A DNA stretch of 60,764 bases from Cryobacterium inferilacus (GTDB lineage: Bacteria > Actinomycetota > Actinomycetes > Actinomycetales > Microbacteriaceae), in NCBI RefSeq assembly GCF_019599185.1, contig NZ_JAIEUL010000022.1, positions 1 to 60,764 on the forward strand. Reading direction: 5' to 3'. A model generated the notes under the pieces. That model worked only from the letters and a program-made list of their open reading frames with translations. It did no database searches and was not told where the DNA came from. Below, piece by piece: positions 53,769-60,764 of this stretch. Position 1 is the stretch's first letter. The number at the start of each line of letters is the position of its first letter. A program made the translations under genes and the position numbers.

Positions 53769-54383
53769 ATGCTGCAGGCCGCGATCATCCTGATCGATCT
53801 GCTCTTCATCAGCCTGCTCACGTTCGGGCTGTATTTCCCGCGCCACCGGCGCCGCGACCTCGTCGTCGCCTACCTCATCGTGAACGTCGGCGTGCTGGCG
53901 GTCGCCCAGGTGCTCGCGTCCAGCACCGTCGGCGTGGGCCTGGGCCTCGGCCTGTTCGGCGTGCTGTCGATCATCCGGCTGCGGTCGAGCGAGATCGAGC
54001 AGCACGAGGTCGCGTACTACTTCGCGGCCCTGGCCATGGGTCTGCTGGCCGGGCTGAGCGCCGAGCCCACCGTGCTCACCGTCGTGCTGATGGCCCTCAT
54101 CGTCGCCGTCGTCTTCTTCGGCGACCACCCGCGGCTGTTCCGCAGCTACCGGCAGCAGACCGTGGTGCTGAATGCCGCCCTCCCGGACGAATCCGAGCTG
54201 ATCGCGCACCTGGAGGGGCTGCTCGGCGCCCGGGTGCACGGTGTGCACGTGCGTAGCCTCGACCTGGTGAACGACACCACCGTGGTCGACGTGCGCTACC
54301 AGGTGGGCACCCCGCACACCCTGGCCCCGGCGCGCCGCGACGGCGTGACCGGTGCGCCCGTGCTGCAGGCGGCGAGCCGATGA
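53769..54383 (+). CDS. DUF4956 membrane protein
   Basis: A 204-residue protein with four to five membrane helices and a soluble C-terminal domain (residues about 130-200). The family mark GLGLGLFGVLSIIRLRSSEIEQHEVAYYF (residues about 62-90) is present. Family members neighbour VTC-domain proteins and are thought to assist polyphosphate synthesis or export at the membrane. A GGAGG site 5 bases before ATG 53769 decides the start. It overlaps the next gene by ATGA. Confidence 0.87.
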   Translation: MLQAAIILIDLLFISLLTFGLYFPRHRRRDLVVAYLIVNVGVLAVAQVLASSTVGVGLGLGLFGVLSIIRLRSSEIEQHEVAYYFAALAMGLLAGLSAEPTVLTVVLMALIVAVVFFGDHPRLFRSYRQQTVVLNAALPDESELIAHLEGLLGARVHGVHVRSLDLVNDTTVVDVRYQVGTPHTLAPARRDGVTGAPVLQAASR

Positions 54384-55189
54384 GTGCCGCGGCCCTGGCG
54401 GCCGGACCGGCCGGCGTCCTGCTCGACGTACCGCTGGCCGGCCTGGCCACGATCGACCTGGCCGAGCTCACCGAACGGGCCAGCCTGCTCACCCGGATCG
54501 ACCGCAAGTATGTGCTGCCGCGCAGCGGGCTCGATGCGGTCCTGGCCGACCTCGACCCCGCCGTGCGGGTGCTCGACATCGACGGGGTCCGCTCCAGCGA
54601 ATACGAGTCGGTGTACTTCGACACGCCCCAGCTCACCAGCTTCCTGATGGCGGCGCATCCGCGTCGACGTCGGTTCAAGATCCGCACCCGCACCTACGTC
54701 GACTCCGCGCAGAGTTACCTCGAGGTGAAGACCCGAGGGGGCAGGGGAGTGACGGTCAAGGACCGGCTGCCGTACGCGATCGGCGACAGGGCCACCCTCA
54801 CCACCGAGGGTCGCCGGTACACCGACACCGTGCTCGACGAGGCCGACATCACCGGTGCGGAGGGACAGGATCTCGTGCCGACCCTGACGACCCGGTACCG
54901 GCGCACGACCCTGTTCCTGCCGGAGTCGAGCAGCCGCGCCACGATCGACACCGGCCTGTCCTGGGCGAGCGTGCGGCGGGCGGATGCCCCGCAGCGGCGG
55001 CTGGACCGGCCGCGGCTGGCGATCGTGGAGACCAAGTCCGGCTCCCGGGCATCCGCCGTCGACCGGCTGCTCTGGGCGCACGGCCATCGCCCGGCCAGCA
55101 TCTCGAAATACGCCACGGGCATGGCCGCCCTCCATGGTGACCTGCCCGCCAACAAGTGGGCGCCGGTGTTGCGCCGCTACTTCCGCTGA
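54380..55189 (+). CDS. VTC-domain polyphosphate polymerase-like protein
   Basis: A 269-residue triphosphate-tunnel protein of the VTC type. Tunnel residues are visible in LLTRIDRKYVLP (about 30-41), YESVYFDTPQL (about 75), RRRRFKIRTRTYVDSAQSYLEVKTR (about 94-118, cut here as basic strand) and the late LAIVETKSGS. It would polymerise phosphate from ATP at the inner face of the membrane. No SPX domain. Translationally coupled to the DUF4956 gene. Confidence 0.87.
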   Translation: MSAAALAAGPAGVLLDVPLAGLATIDLAELTERASLLTRIDRKYVLPRSGLDAVLADLDPAVRVLDIDGVRSSEYESVYFDTPQLTSFLMAAHPRRRRFKIRTRTYVDSAQSYLEVKTRGGRGVTVKDRLPYAIGDRATLTTEGRRYTDTVLDEADITGAEGQDLVPTLTTRYRRTTLFLPESSSRATIDTGLSWASVRRADAPQRRLDRPRLAIVETKSGSRASAVDRLLWAHGHRPASISKYATGMAALHGDLPANKWAPVLRRYFR

Positions 55190-55241
55190 GCGCTCACGCC
55201 GGCCCCGTTCCTGACCTCCCCCCAATGATTGCGAGAACCCT

Positions 55242-57068
55242 ATGACCGAATCTGCCCAGGTCCCCTCCGGCGGCCCCCGCCGCCGGGGCGTAACGGCCTG
55301 CACCTATCGGGTGCTGCCGTTCCTCGTCACCGCCGCCCTGTTGACCGGCTGTACGGCCGTCGCCGCGGACTCGACCGGTACCGGTGCCACCGGCTCCTCC
55401 GCCTCCACCGGCACGGCCGCCGTGGCCATCGACGAGTCGACCACCGCCGCCGAGGTGCTGGCCGCGAACCAGCAGACCCACGACGACGCCGCCGACGCCG
55501 AATGGGACGACGCCGACGTGGTGTCGATCGAACTGGCCGGCGACACCGCATCCGTCGCCGGCTCGGCCGACAGCGGCAGCGACAGCGACGCCGTCACCGT
55601 TTCCGGTAGCACCGTCACCATCACCGCTGCCGGCACCTACGAGCTCAGCGGCACCCTCGACGACGGCCAGATCGTCGTCGCCTCCGCCGGGGAGGGCACC
55701 GTGCGGCTCATCCTCAACGGGGTCGAGATCAGCAACTCCACCGGCGCGGCCCTCGTCGTGACCGAGGCCGACGAGGCCATGATCGTGCTCGCCGACGGGT
55801 CCAGCAACGCGCTCACCGACACCGACGCCTACGCCGAAGACGCCGACGCGAACGCCGCGCTCTACAGCGCGGCCGACCTCACCATCACCGGCACCGGCGC
55901 CCTCGAGGTGACCGGCAACGGCAACGACGGTATCTCCAGCACGGATGGCCTGGTCATCGACTCCGGCACCATCACGGTGACCGCCGTCGACGACGGCATC
56001 CGCGGCAAGGACTACCTCGTGTTGACCGGCGGCACCGTCACCGTGACCGCCGGAGGCGACGGCCTGAAGTCGGACAACGACGAGGACGTCACCCGCGGGT
56101 ACATCGCCCTCACGGGTGGCACCGTCGACGTCACCGCGGCCGGGGACGGCATGCAGGCCGTCACCGACGTGGTGCTGGCCGGCGCGGATGTCACCGTTGA
56201 GTCCGGCGGCGGTCACACCGCCCAGGTCACGGACGACGTCTCGTCGAAGGGTGTGAAGTCCGGCGTGGTCACCGTCATCGACGGCGGCACCCTCGTGGTC
56301 GATGCGGCGGATGACGCGCTGCACTCCGACGGAACCGTGCGTGTCGCCGCCGGGGAGGTGAGCCTCGCCACCGGGGACGACGGTGTGCACGCCGACACGG
56401 CAGTGGATGTCATCGGTGGCACCCTCACCGTGACCGCCTCCTACGAGGGCCTGGAAAGCCCGGCGATCAGCATCGGCGGCGGAACTGTGTCGGTGACCGC
56501 CAGCGATGACGGGCTCAATGCCTCCAGTGGATCGACCACGACCGAGACCGGCGCCGCGGCCCAGGGCGGCGGCGGTGGCATGGACTCCGATGGCGGGGAG
56601 ACCATCACCATCACCGGCGGCACGACCGTGATCGATGCGGACGGTGACGGTTTCGACTCCAACGGGTCGGCCACCATGAGCGGAGGGACCCTGGTTGTGA
56701 ACGGGCCGACCAACAGCGGTAACGGTGCCCTCGATGTGAACGGCACCTTCACGGTGTCCGGCGGCACCCTGCTCGCCGCCGGCAGTGCCGGGATGGCCGT
56801 GTCACCCGACACCGCGTCGGAGCAGACCTTCGTGGCGATCGCGCTCGACTCCAGCCAGGCCGCCGGCACCGTCGTGCAACTGGTGGACGGCGCGGGTGCT
56901 GTGGTGATGGCGTTCGACTCGGTCAAGGAGTTCCAGTCGGTGGTCTTCTCCTCCGACGAGCTGGTGGCCGGCGAGACCTACAGCGTCTACGTCGGCGGTA
57001 CCGCCTCGGGCGAGGCCGCGACGGGCACCATGGGCGGCGGCGGTGCCGGTGGTGGTGGCCCGCGCTGA
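55242..57068 (+). CDS. Carbohydrate-binding-domain lipoprotein (DUF4353-like beta helix)
   Basis: A 608-residue exported lipoprotein. Lipobox LLTGC at about residue 34 follows a basic N-terminus (PRRRGVT). Residues about 90-520 are built from repeated beta turns of the form GGTVTVTAGGDGLKSD, DGISSTDGLVIDSG and GDDGVHADTAVDV, typical of the beta-helical domain often named carbohydrate-binding in CotH-associated proteins. The C-terminus is glycine-rich (GGGGAGGGG). It is the third gene of the DUF4956-VTC set, 52 bases downstream; a CotH kinase gene, the usual fourth member, is not present. Confidence 0.85.
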   Translation: MTESAQVPSGGPRRRGVTACTYRVLPFLVTAALLTGCTAVAADSTGTGATGSSASTGTAAVAIDESTTAAEVLAANQQTHDDAADAEWDDADVVSIELAGDTASVAGSADSGSDSDAVTVSGSTVTITAAGTYELSGTLDDGQIVVASAGEGTVRLILNGVEISNSTGAALVVTEADEAMIVLADGSSNALTDTDAYAEDADANAALYSAADLTITGTGALEVTGNGNDGISSTDGLVIDSGTITVTAVDDGIRGKDYLVLTGGTVTVTAGGDGLKSDNDEDVTRGYIALTGGTVDVTAAGDGMQAVTDVVLAGADVTVESGGGHTAQVTDDVSSKGVKSGVVTVIDGGTLVVDAADDALHSDGTVRVAAGEVSLATGDDGVHADTAVDVIGGTLTVTASYEGLESPAISIGGGTVSVTASDDGLNASSGSTTTETGAAAQGGGGGMDSDGGETITITGGTTVIDADGDGFDSNGSATMSGGTLVVNGPTNSGNGALDVNGTFTVSGGTLLAAGSAGMAVSPDTASEQTFVAIALDSSQAAGTVVQLVDGAGAVVMAFDSVKEFQSVVFSSDELVAGETYSVYVGGTASGEAATGTMGGGGAGGGGPR

Positions 57069-57108
57069 CCCGCCGTACCGCTCTCGCGGCTCTCGTAGCT
57101 CGGGTTGA

Positions 57109-57150
57109 TGCTCGTAGCGCACGCCAGGTCTCGCACCAGCGTGCGCTGCG
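57109..57150 (+). terminator. Hairpin after the lipoprotein gene
   Basis: CTCGTAGCGCACGC and GCGTGCGCTGCGAG pair with one mismatch around a 14-base loop; 40 bases past the stop codon. No U tract. Confidence 0.5.
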
Positions 57151-57212
57151 AGCGTGAGCGTGCGCGGCGAGCGGATGGGCCGGGTGGGGATGACGGGGAC
57201 CCGCGGCGGCGC

Positions 57213-57218
57213 TACCAT
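57213..57218 (+). promoter_or_regulatory. -10 box of leaderless promoter
   Basis: TACCAT ends 6 bases before ATG 57225. Confidence 0.6.
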
Positions 57219-57224
57219 CGCGGC

Positions 57225-57629
57225 ATGATTCGCATCCTGTTGCGCGCGCTGGTGTTCTTGCTCTCGGCTGCGCTGGGGCTGTGGGTGGCGTCGCTCATCC
57301 TGCCCGACCTCACGCTCACGGCGAGCGGCTTCGTGACGGCGGTGCTCGTGTTCGCCGTCGCGCAGAGTGTGCTCTCCCCGTTCCTGGCCAAGGTCGTCGC
57401 CAGGGGAGCCCCGGCGTTCCTGGGCGGCATCGGGCTGCTGTCGACGTTCGTGGCCCTCTGGCTCGCCTCCCTGTTCCCCGGTGGTCTCACCATCGAGGGC
57501 TGGCAGACCTGGATCCTCGCCGCCCTGGTGGTCTGGCTGATCACGGCCCTGGCCACGCTGCTGCTTCCGCTGGTCTTTCTGCGCGAGGCCAAGCAGAAGC
57601 GCTCGGGAACTCCCCGCCCGACACCCTGA
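57225..57629 (+). CDS. Four-helix membrane protein of the phage-holin/YvlD type (PF04020-like)
   Basis: A 134-residue protein with four membrane helices: ILLRALVFLLSAALGLWVAS, ASGFVTAVLVFAVAQSVLSPF, LGGIGLLSTFVALWLASLF and WILAALVVWLITALATLLLP. The motif LSPFLAKV between helices 2 and 3 resembles the mycobacterial 4TM holin/YvlD family. Chromosomal members are not lytic; role unknown. Start supported by a leaderless promoter. Confidence 0.8.
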   Translation: MIRILLRALVFLLSAALGLWVASLILPDLTLTASGFVTAVLVFAVAQSVLSPFLAKVVARGAPAFLGGIGLLSTFVALWLASLFPGGLTIEGWQTWILAALVVWLITALATLLLPLVFLREAKQKRSGTPRPTP

Positions 57630-57655
57630 GCGCCCGGCGCATCCGGCCCGGCGTG

Positions 57656-58882
57656 TCAGCGCCGGCGCAGGCCCACGGCGGTGAGGACCAGGCAGATCGC
57701 GCAGGCCACCGCGAGCAGCGACAGCATCAGCGGGTAGCCGGCGAAGTCGTGCAGGGTGGCGAACAGCACCGGCAGCAGAAAGCCCAGGTAGGTGAGGCTG
57801 TAGTAGACGCCGGTAATGCCGGCCAGGTCGGTGGGGGTGGCGATGCGCTGGATCTCGACCAGGCCGGCGACGACCGTGACACCGTAGGCGGCGCCGAGCA
57901 GGATGCCCGTGATCAGTGCCAGCACCGGGGACACGGTGACCGCGGTGGCCACGGCGCTGAGCACCCCGACGAGCATGAGGCTCATGCCCACCAGCAGGGC
58001 CCGGCCACGGGTGAGCGAATTGAGCCGGGAGACCTGTGGCTGCACCAGGGCGCCGGTGCCCAGCGTCACCACCGTCAGCAGGGTGGCGAAGGCGAGGTTG
58101 AGGTCGCCGAGCTGGGATTCGACCAGCTTGGGCATCATGGCGTAGGCGATGCCGGCCGCGCCGAACACCCACGGGGCGGTGGGCAGCACCACGCGGAGAA
58201 ACCGGCGGTGCCCGGCCAGGGGTACCTGCAGGTCGAGCCACAGCGAGCCGTGCACCCGGCTGCGGGGCACGGTCTCCGGTGCGCGGAGGAGGGCGGGCAG
58301 CACGAGCAGGCTCAGGATGATGTGGACCGCGTAGGGAAGCAGGGTCGGCAGCGGGCCCCACTGGGCGAGTACCCCGGAGACCCCCGCACCCAGGCCGAAT
58401 CCGATGGTGAGAGTGAGAGCAGGCCGGCGCGCCCCGGCCGTGGGGCGGGCGACCAGATCGAACGGGGCGCTGGAGAGCTCCTTGAGCCAGGCCGTGCCGA
58501 CCGACATGGCCACGCCCACGCTCAGGCCGGCGAGGAACCGGCCCAGGCAGATGATGATCTCGCTGGAGAAGCCGAGCCCGAGCAGGGTGCTGGCCAGGAT
58601 GCCGCCGAGGACGCCGATGACCACCAGGGGCTTCCGCCCGTAGCGGTCGGAGAGAGCGCCGGCCAGCAGGAGTCCAGGCACGAGTCCGACCACGTAGAAG
58701 CCCAGGAACAGATCGGCCGTGACCGTGGAGTAGTGGCCGAGGGTTTCGTACATGTGCAGCAGCGGGGTGAAGTGGTTGCCGCCCCAGGCCATGACGAAGA
58801 GGGCGGGGGCGGCGAGCAGCCACGGTGGGGTGCTGCGGGCTGCGGTGCGGCCGTGGGGACGGCGGGGGATGCGGGTGGACAT
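57656..58882 (-). CDS. MFS transporter
   Basis: A 408-residue 12-helix major-facilitator protein. The loop 2-3 signature GALSDRYGRKPLVVIGVLGG (residues about 76-95) is intact and a conserved VVAGLVEIQRIATP segment precedes helix 11. Probably a drug or metabolite exporter; substrate not readable. It lies 66 bases downstream of a GntR regulator on the same strand, probably in one unit. Confidence 0.9.
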   Translation of the reverse strand: MSTRIPRRPHGRTAARSTPPWLLAAPALFVMAWGGNHFTPLLHMYETLGHYSTVTADLFLGFYVVGLVPGLLLAGALSDRYGRKPLVVIGVLGGILASTLLGLGFSSEIIICLGRFLAGLSVGVAMSVGTAWLKELSSAPFDLVARPTAGARRPALTLTIGFGLGAGVSGVLAQWGPLPTLLPYAVHIILSLLVLPALLRAPETVPRSRVHGSLWLDLQVPLAGHRRFLRVVLPTAPWVFGAAGIAYAMMPKLVESQLGDLNLAFATLLTVVTLGTGALVQPQVSRLNSLTRGRALLVGMSLMLVGVLSAVATAVTVSPVLALITGILLGAAYGVTVVAGLVEIQRIATPTDLAGITGVYYSLTYLGFLLPVLFATLHDFAGYPLMLSLLAVACAICLVLTAVGLRRR

Positions 58883-58948
58883 GCGGCTTTCCGGTCAGTG
58901 CGGGTCGTGCGAGAAGGGGAGGAACGAGGTGGCGGTCAGGGGCCTCGG

Positions 58949-59620
58949 TCAGAGCGGGCGGGTGACGCGATGACCGGACTCCAGGTGCTGCCGGAGCAGG
59001 CTGGCATAGGCGTCGGTATCGCCCGCGCGTAGGTGGTCGGCCAGTTCCCGGTGCTCGCGGATGAGCCGGCCGATGTTGTCGGGGTCCCGCACGGCCACCC
59101 GGTGCACCAGGCGTTCGAGCCGGGGGCCGAGCCTGGCGTAGATGCCGTCGATCACGCTGTTGCCGGTCTCGTCCACGATCCGGGAGTGGAACCTGTGGTC
59201 GGCTCGGGCGTAGGCCAGCAGATCGCCGGTCGCCGCGGCATCCGCCTGGGCCTGGATCAGCACGCGCAGTTCGGCATCGACGGCCTCGACCCGCTGCGGG
59301 CGCTCGGCGAGGACCTGCACGGCCTTGGTCTCCAGGAGTGCCCGCACCTGCAGGAGCTCGGCGGTCTCGGTATCGTCGACGGCCGTGACCACGGCGCCCT
59401 TCTTGGGGAAGAGCCGCAGCAGTCCGGCGGACTCGAGGGAGAGGAAGGCTTCGCGCACCGGGGTGCGGCTCAGGCCCAGCGTCTCGGCGACGTCGCCCTC
59501 GGTGATGAGCGCGCTCGCGGCCAGTGAGCCGGAGATGATCGCGTCCGCGACGTGGGCATACGCCCGTTCCACGGCCGAGGGGCCGGCGGTGCCAGGGGTA
59601 CGGGAGCTGGACGGGGACAT
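58949..59620 (-). CDS. GntR family regulator, FCD type
   Basis: A 223-residue regulator (237 if ATG 59662, which has GAGG upstream, is used). The N-terminal winged helix reads AYAHVADAIISGSLAASALITEGDVAETLGLSRTPVREAF in pieces, with the recognition helix TPVREAF; the FCD ligand domain follows with metal-ligand residues in ALLETKAVQVLAE, DHRFHSRIV and HRELADHLRAGD. TACGCT 6 bases before ATG 59620 favours the shorter leaderless start. It probably controls the MFS gene downstream. Confidence 0.88.
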   Translation of the reverse strand: MSPSSSRTPGTAGPSAVERAYAHVADAIISGSLAASALITEGDVAETLGLSRTPVREAFLSLESAGLLRLFPKKGAVVTAVDDTETAELLQVRALLETKAVQVLAERPQRVEAVDAELRVLIQAQADAAATGDLLAYARADHRFHSRIVDETGNSVIDGIYARLGPRLERLVHRVAVRDPDNIGRLIREHRELADHLRAGDTDAYASLLRQHLESGHRVTRPL

Positions 59621-59626
59621 GACCCC

Positions 59627-59632
59627 AGCGTA
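59627..59632 (-). promoter_or_regulatory. -10 box of leaderless promoter, gntR
   Basis: TACGCT on the minus strand ends 6 bases before ATG 59620. Confidence 0.5.
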
Positions 59633-59787
59633 CCGCCGAATGGGCGTGATAAATGCATCCATAACCTCAACATGCCGGTCGGCCGGCCCACGCAGTAGAG
59701 TTCACAGACCGTGAGTCGATGACGCCTCGCCAGAAATCCGCCGGATCACGCCTCTCAGCGCGCCCGGCCAGAGTGGAAGAGCGTCGA

Positions 59788-60633
59788 ATGAGCGAGCGAA
59801 CAATTGTGATCACCGGGGCCAGCGACGGTATCGGAGCGGCCGCAGCGCGAGCGCTGAGCGCCGCAGGCGACCGGGTGGTCATCGTGGGGCGCTCGCCGCA
59901 GAAGACCGAGGCGGTGGCGAGGGAGTTGGGCGCCGATTATCTCCTCGCCGACTTCGCCCGCCTGGCCGACGTGCGCACGCTGGCTGCGGAGCTGCTGCGC
60001 CGGTACGGTCGCATCGACGTGCTGGCCAACAACGCCGGCGGCATCATGGGCGAGCGGGAGCTCACGGTCGACGGCCACGAGAAGACCCTGCAGGTGAACC
60101 ACCTCGCCCCCTTCCTGCTCACCACGCTGCTGATGGACCGCCTGGTCGAGAGCCGCGCCACGGTGATTAACACCTCGAGCACCGCCAACCGGTTCGGCCG
60201 GCTCAACCTCGACGATCTCGACAACCAGCGCAAGTACTCACCCAACAAGGCCTACGGCGATGCCAAGCTCGCCAACATCCTCTTCACCCGTGAACTGCAC
60301 CGCCGGTACAGCGCCAGGGGCATCGTCACCGCCGCCTTCCACCCCGGCGTCGTGGCCACCAGCTTCTCCACCGACTCGACCAGCATCATGCGGGTGGTCT
60401 ACCAGACCGCCCTCAAGCGCCTGCTGATCAGCCCGGAGAAGGGCGCGGACACCCTGGTCTGGTTGGCGAGCACGGCCGCCGGCGTCGACTGGAGGTCGGG
60501 GGAGTACTACGAGAAGCGTCGGGTGCACTCCACCAATACCCAGGCCACGGATGCCGGTCTCGCGACGGCGCTCTGGGAACGCAGCATCGACATGGTCGCC
60601 ACCGACCTCCTGCCGGAGGCCAGCGCCCGCTAA
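59788..60633 (+). CDS. Short-chain dehydrogenase/reductase
   Basis: A 281-residue SDR close to the retinol-dehydrogenase/WW-oxidoreductase-like group. Cofactor site TGASDGIGAAAARAL (about residue 7-21), VLANNAGGIMGE, catalytic serine in VINTSSTANRF and the YxxxK pair in KAYGDAKLANILF. The arginine in VGRSPQK suggests NADP. GGAAGAG lies 7 bases before ATG 59788. Divergent from the GntR gene. Confidence 0.9.
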   Translation: MSERTIVITGASDGIGAAAARALSAAGDRVVIVGRSPQKTEAVARELGADYLLADFARLADVRTLAAELLRRYGRIDVLANNAGGIMGERELTVDGHEKTLQVNHLAPFLLTTLLMDRLVESRATVINTSSTANRFGRLNLDDLDNQRKYSPNKAYGDAKLANILFTRELHRRYSARGIVTAAFHPGVVATSFSTDSTSIMRVVYQTALKRLLISPEKGADTLVWLASTAAGVDWRSGEYYEKRRVHSTNTQATDAGLATALWERSIDMVATDLLPEASAR

Positions 60634-60644
60634 CTGTTCCCCGT

Positions 60645-60684
60645 GCGGACATGTGCGTCCGGTGCGCCGGGACCATTTGTCCGC
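60645..60684 (+). terminator. Inverted repeat after the SDR gene
   Basis: GCGGACA and TGTCCGC flank an inner CCGG/CCGG stem, 12 bases past the stop codon. No U tract; weak evidence. Confidence 0.4.
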
Positions 60685-60741
60685 TTCCCCTCTGCGTCAG
60701 GCTGCTTGTGAGTCAGTTCACGATCAGTAGGAGGCAGAGTG

Positions 60742-60764
60742 ATGTCGATAACCCCAGGCTTCAC
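60742..60764 (+). CDS. Start of a further gene, cut by the window end
   Basis: AGGAGG at 60729-60734 stands 7 bases before ATG 60742 (GTG 60739 is in frame). The first codons read MSITPGF. Only seven residues are available, so nothing can be said about the product. Confidence 0.6.

Overview
The window is high-GC (about 70%) and gene-dense, with GCC/GTG/CTG-rich codon use, many GTG and a few TTG starts, and many start codons only 6-8 nt downstream of a TANNNT -10 box (leaderless transcripts). With a DUF222/HNH nuclease, a PspC-domain histidine kinase, a mycothiol-type DinB protein, a CIRCE-free HspR-type operator and a LexA box of the Gram-positive type, this points to an actinobacterium, most likely Microbacteriaceae (Cryobacterium/Leifsonia-like). 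That assignment is inference from style, not from a marker gene. It looks like ordinary chromosome: no transposase, integrase, tRNA, rRNA or CRISPR array was seen.

Layout. 0-7.5 kb: a phosphoglycerate-mutase-type phosphatase (-), a small membrane protein, a large sortase-anchored surface protein with four lamin-tail domains, then a CsoR/CstR-type operator in front of a CoA-disulfide reductase-rhodanese fusion and a 38-residue Cys-rich protein. 7.5-14 kb: an unknown gene and a jetABC (MksBEF/Wadjet-like) condensin operon with no jetD. 14-18.5 kb: a membrane gene broken by an in-frame TGA, an HNH nuclease, a frameshifted alcohol dehydrogenase, an AlkD-like protein and a DinB/DUF664 protein. 18.5-27.7 kb: a sugar ABC importer operon, a carboxymuconolactone-decarboxylase-like protein, a lipoprotein, a ClpC-like unfoldase behind an HspR (HAIR) site and a HelD-like helicase. 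27.7-38.3 kb: repeats, a DoxX-TetR pair, pfkB, a second copy of the Cys-rich small gene behind a perfect CsoR/CstR-type palindrome, NAD(P)HX epimerase, glutathionyl-hydroquinone-reductase-type GST, a stand-alone LigD polymerase domain, a CPBP protease, folA-thyA and a class I amidotransferase. 38.3-42.4 kb: a LiaRS/PspC-type envelope-stress module with a perfect inverted repeat in its divergent promoter. 42.4-53.6 kb: hydrolase, ASCH protein, topoisomerase IB, ATP-dependent DNA ligase, acyl-CoA synthetase, maltokinase, GNAT, PEP synthase and a small LexA-controlled gene. 53.7-57.1 kb: DUF4956-VTC-carbohydrate-binding lipoprotein cluster. 57-60.8 kb: holin-like membrane protein, GntR-MFS pair, SDR, and the first codons of a further gene.

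The best candidates for a little-described system are (i) the two-locus regulon of CsoR/CstR-type operators with paralogous Cys-rich micro-proteins and a persulfide-type reductase-rhodanese, and (ii) the jetABC condensin without its JetD nuclease. Two families of palindromic intergenic repeats, an SOS-controlled orphan gene and a response-regulator operator at the PspC locus are further items found directly in the sequence.
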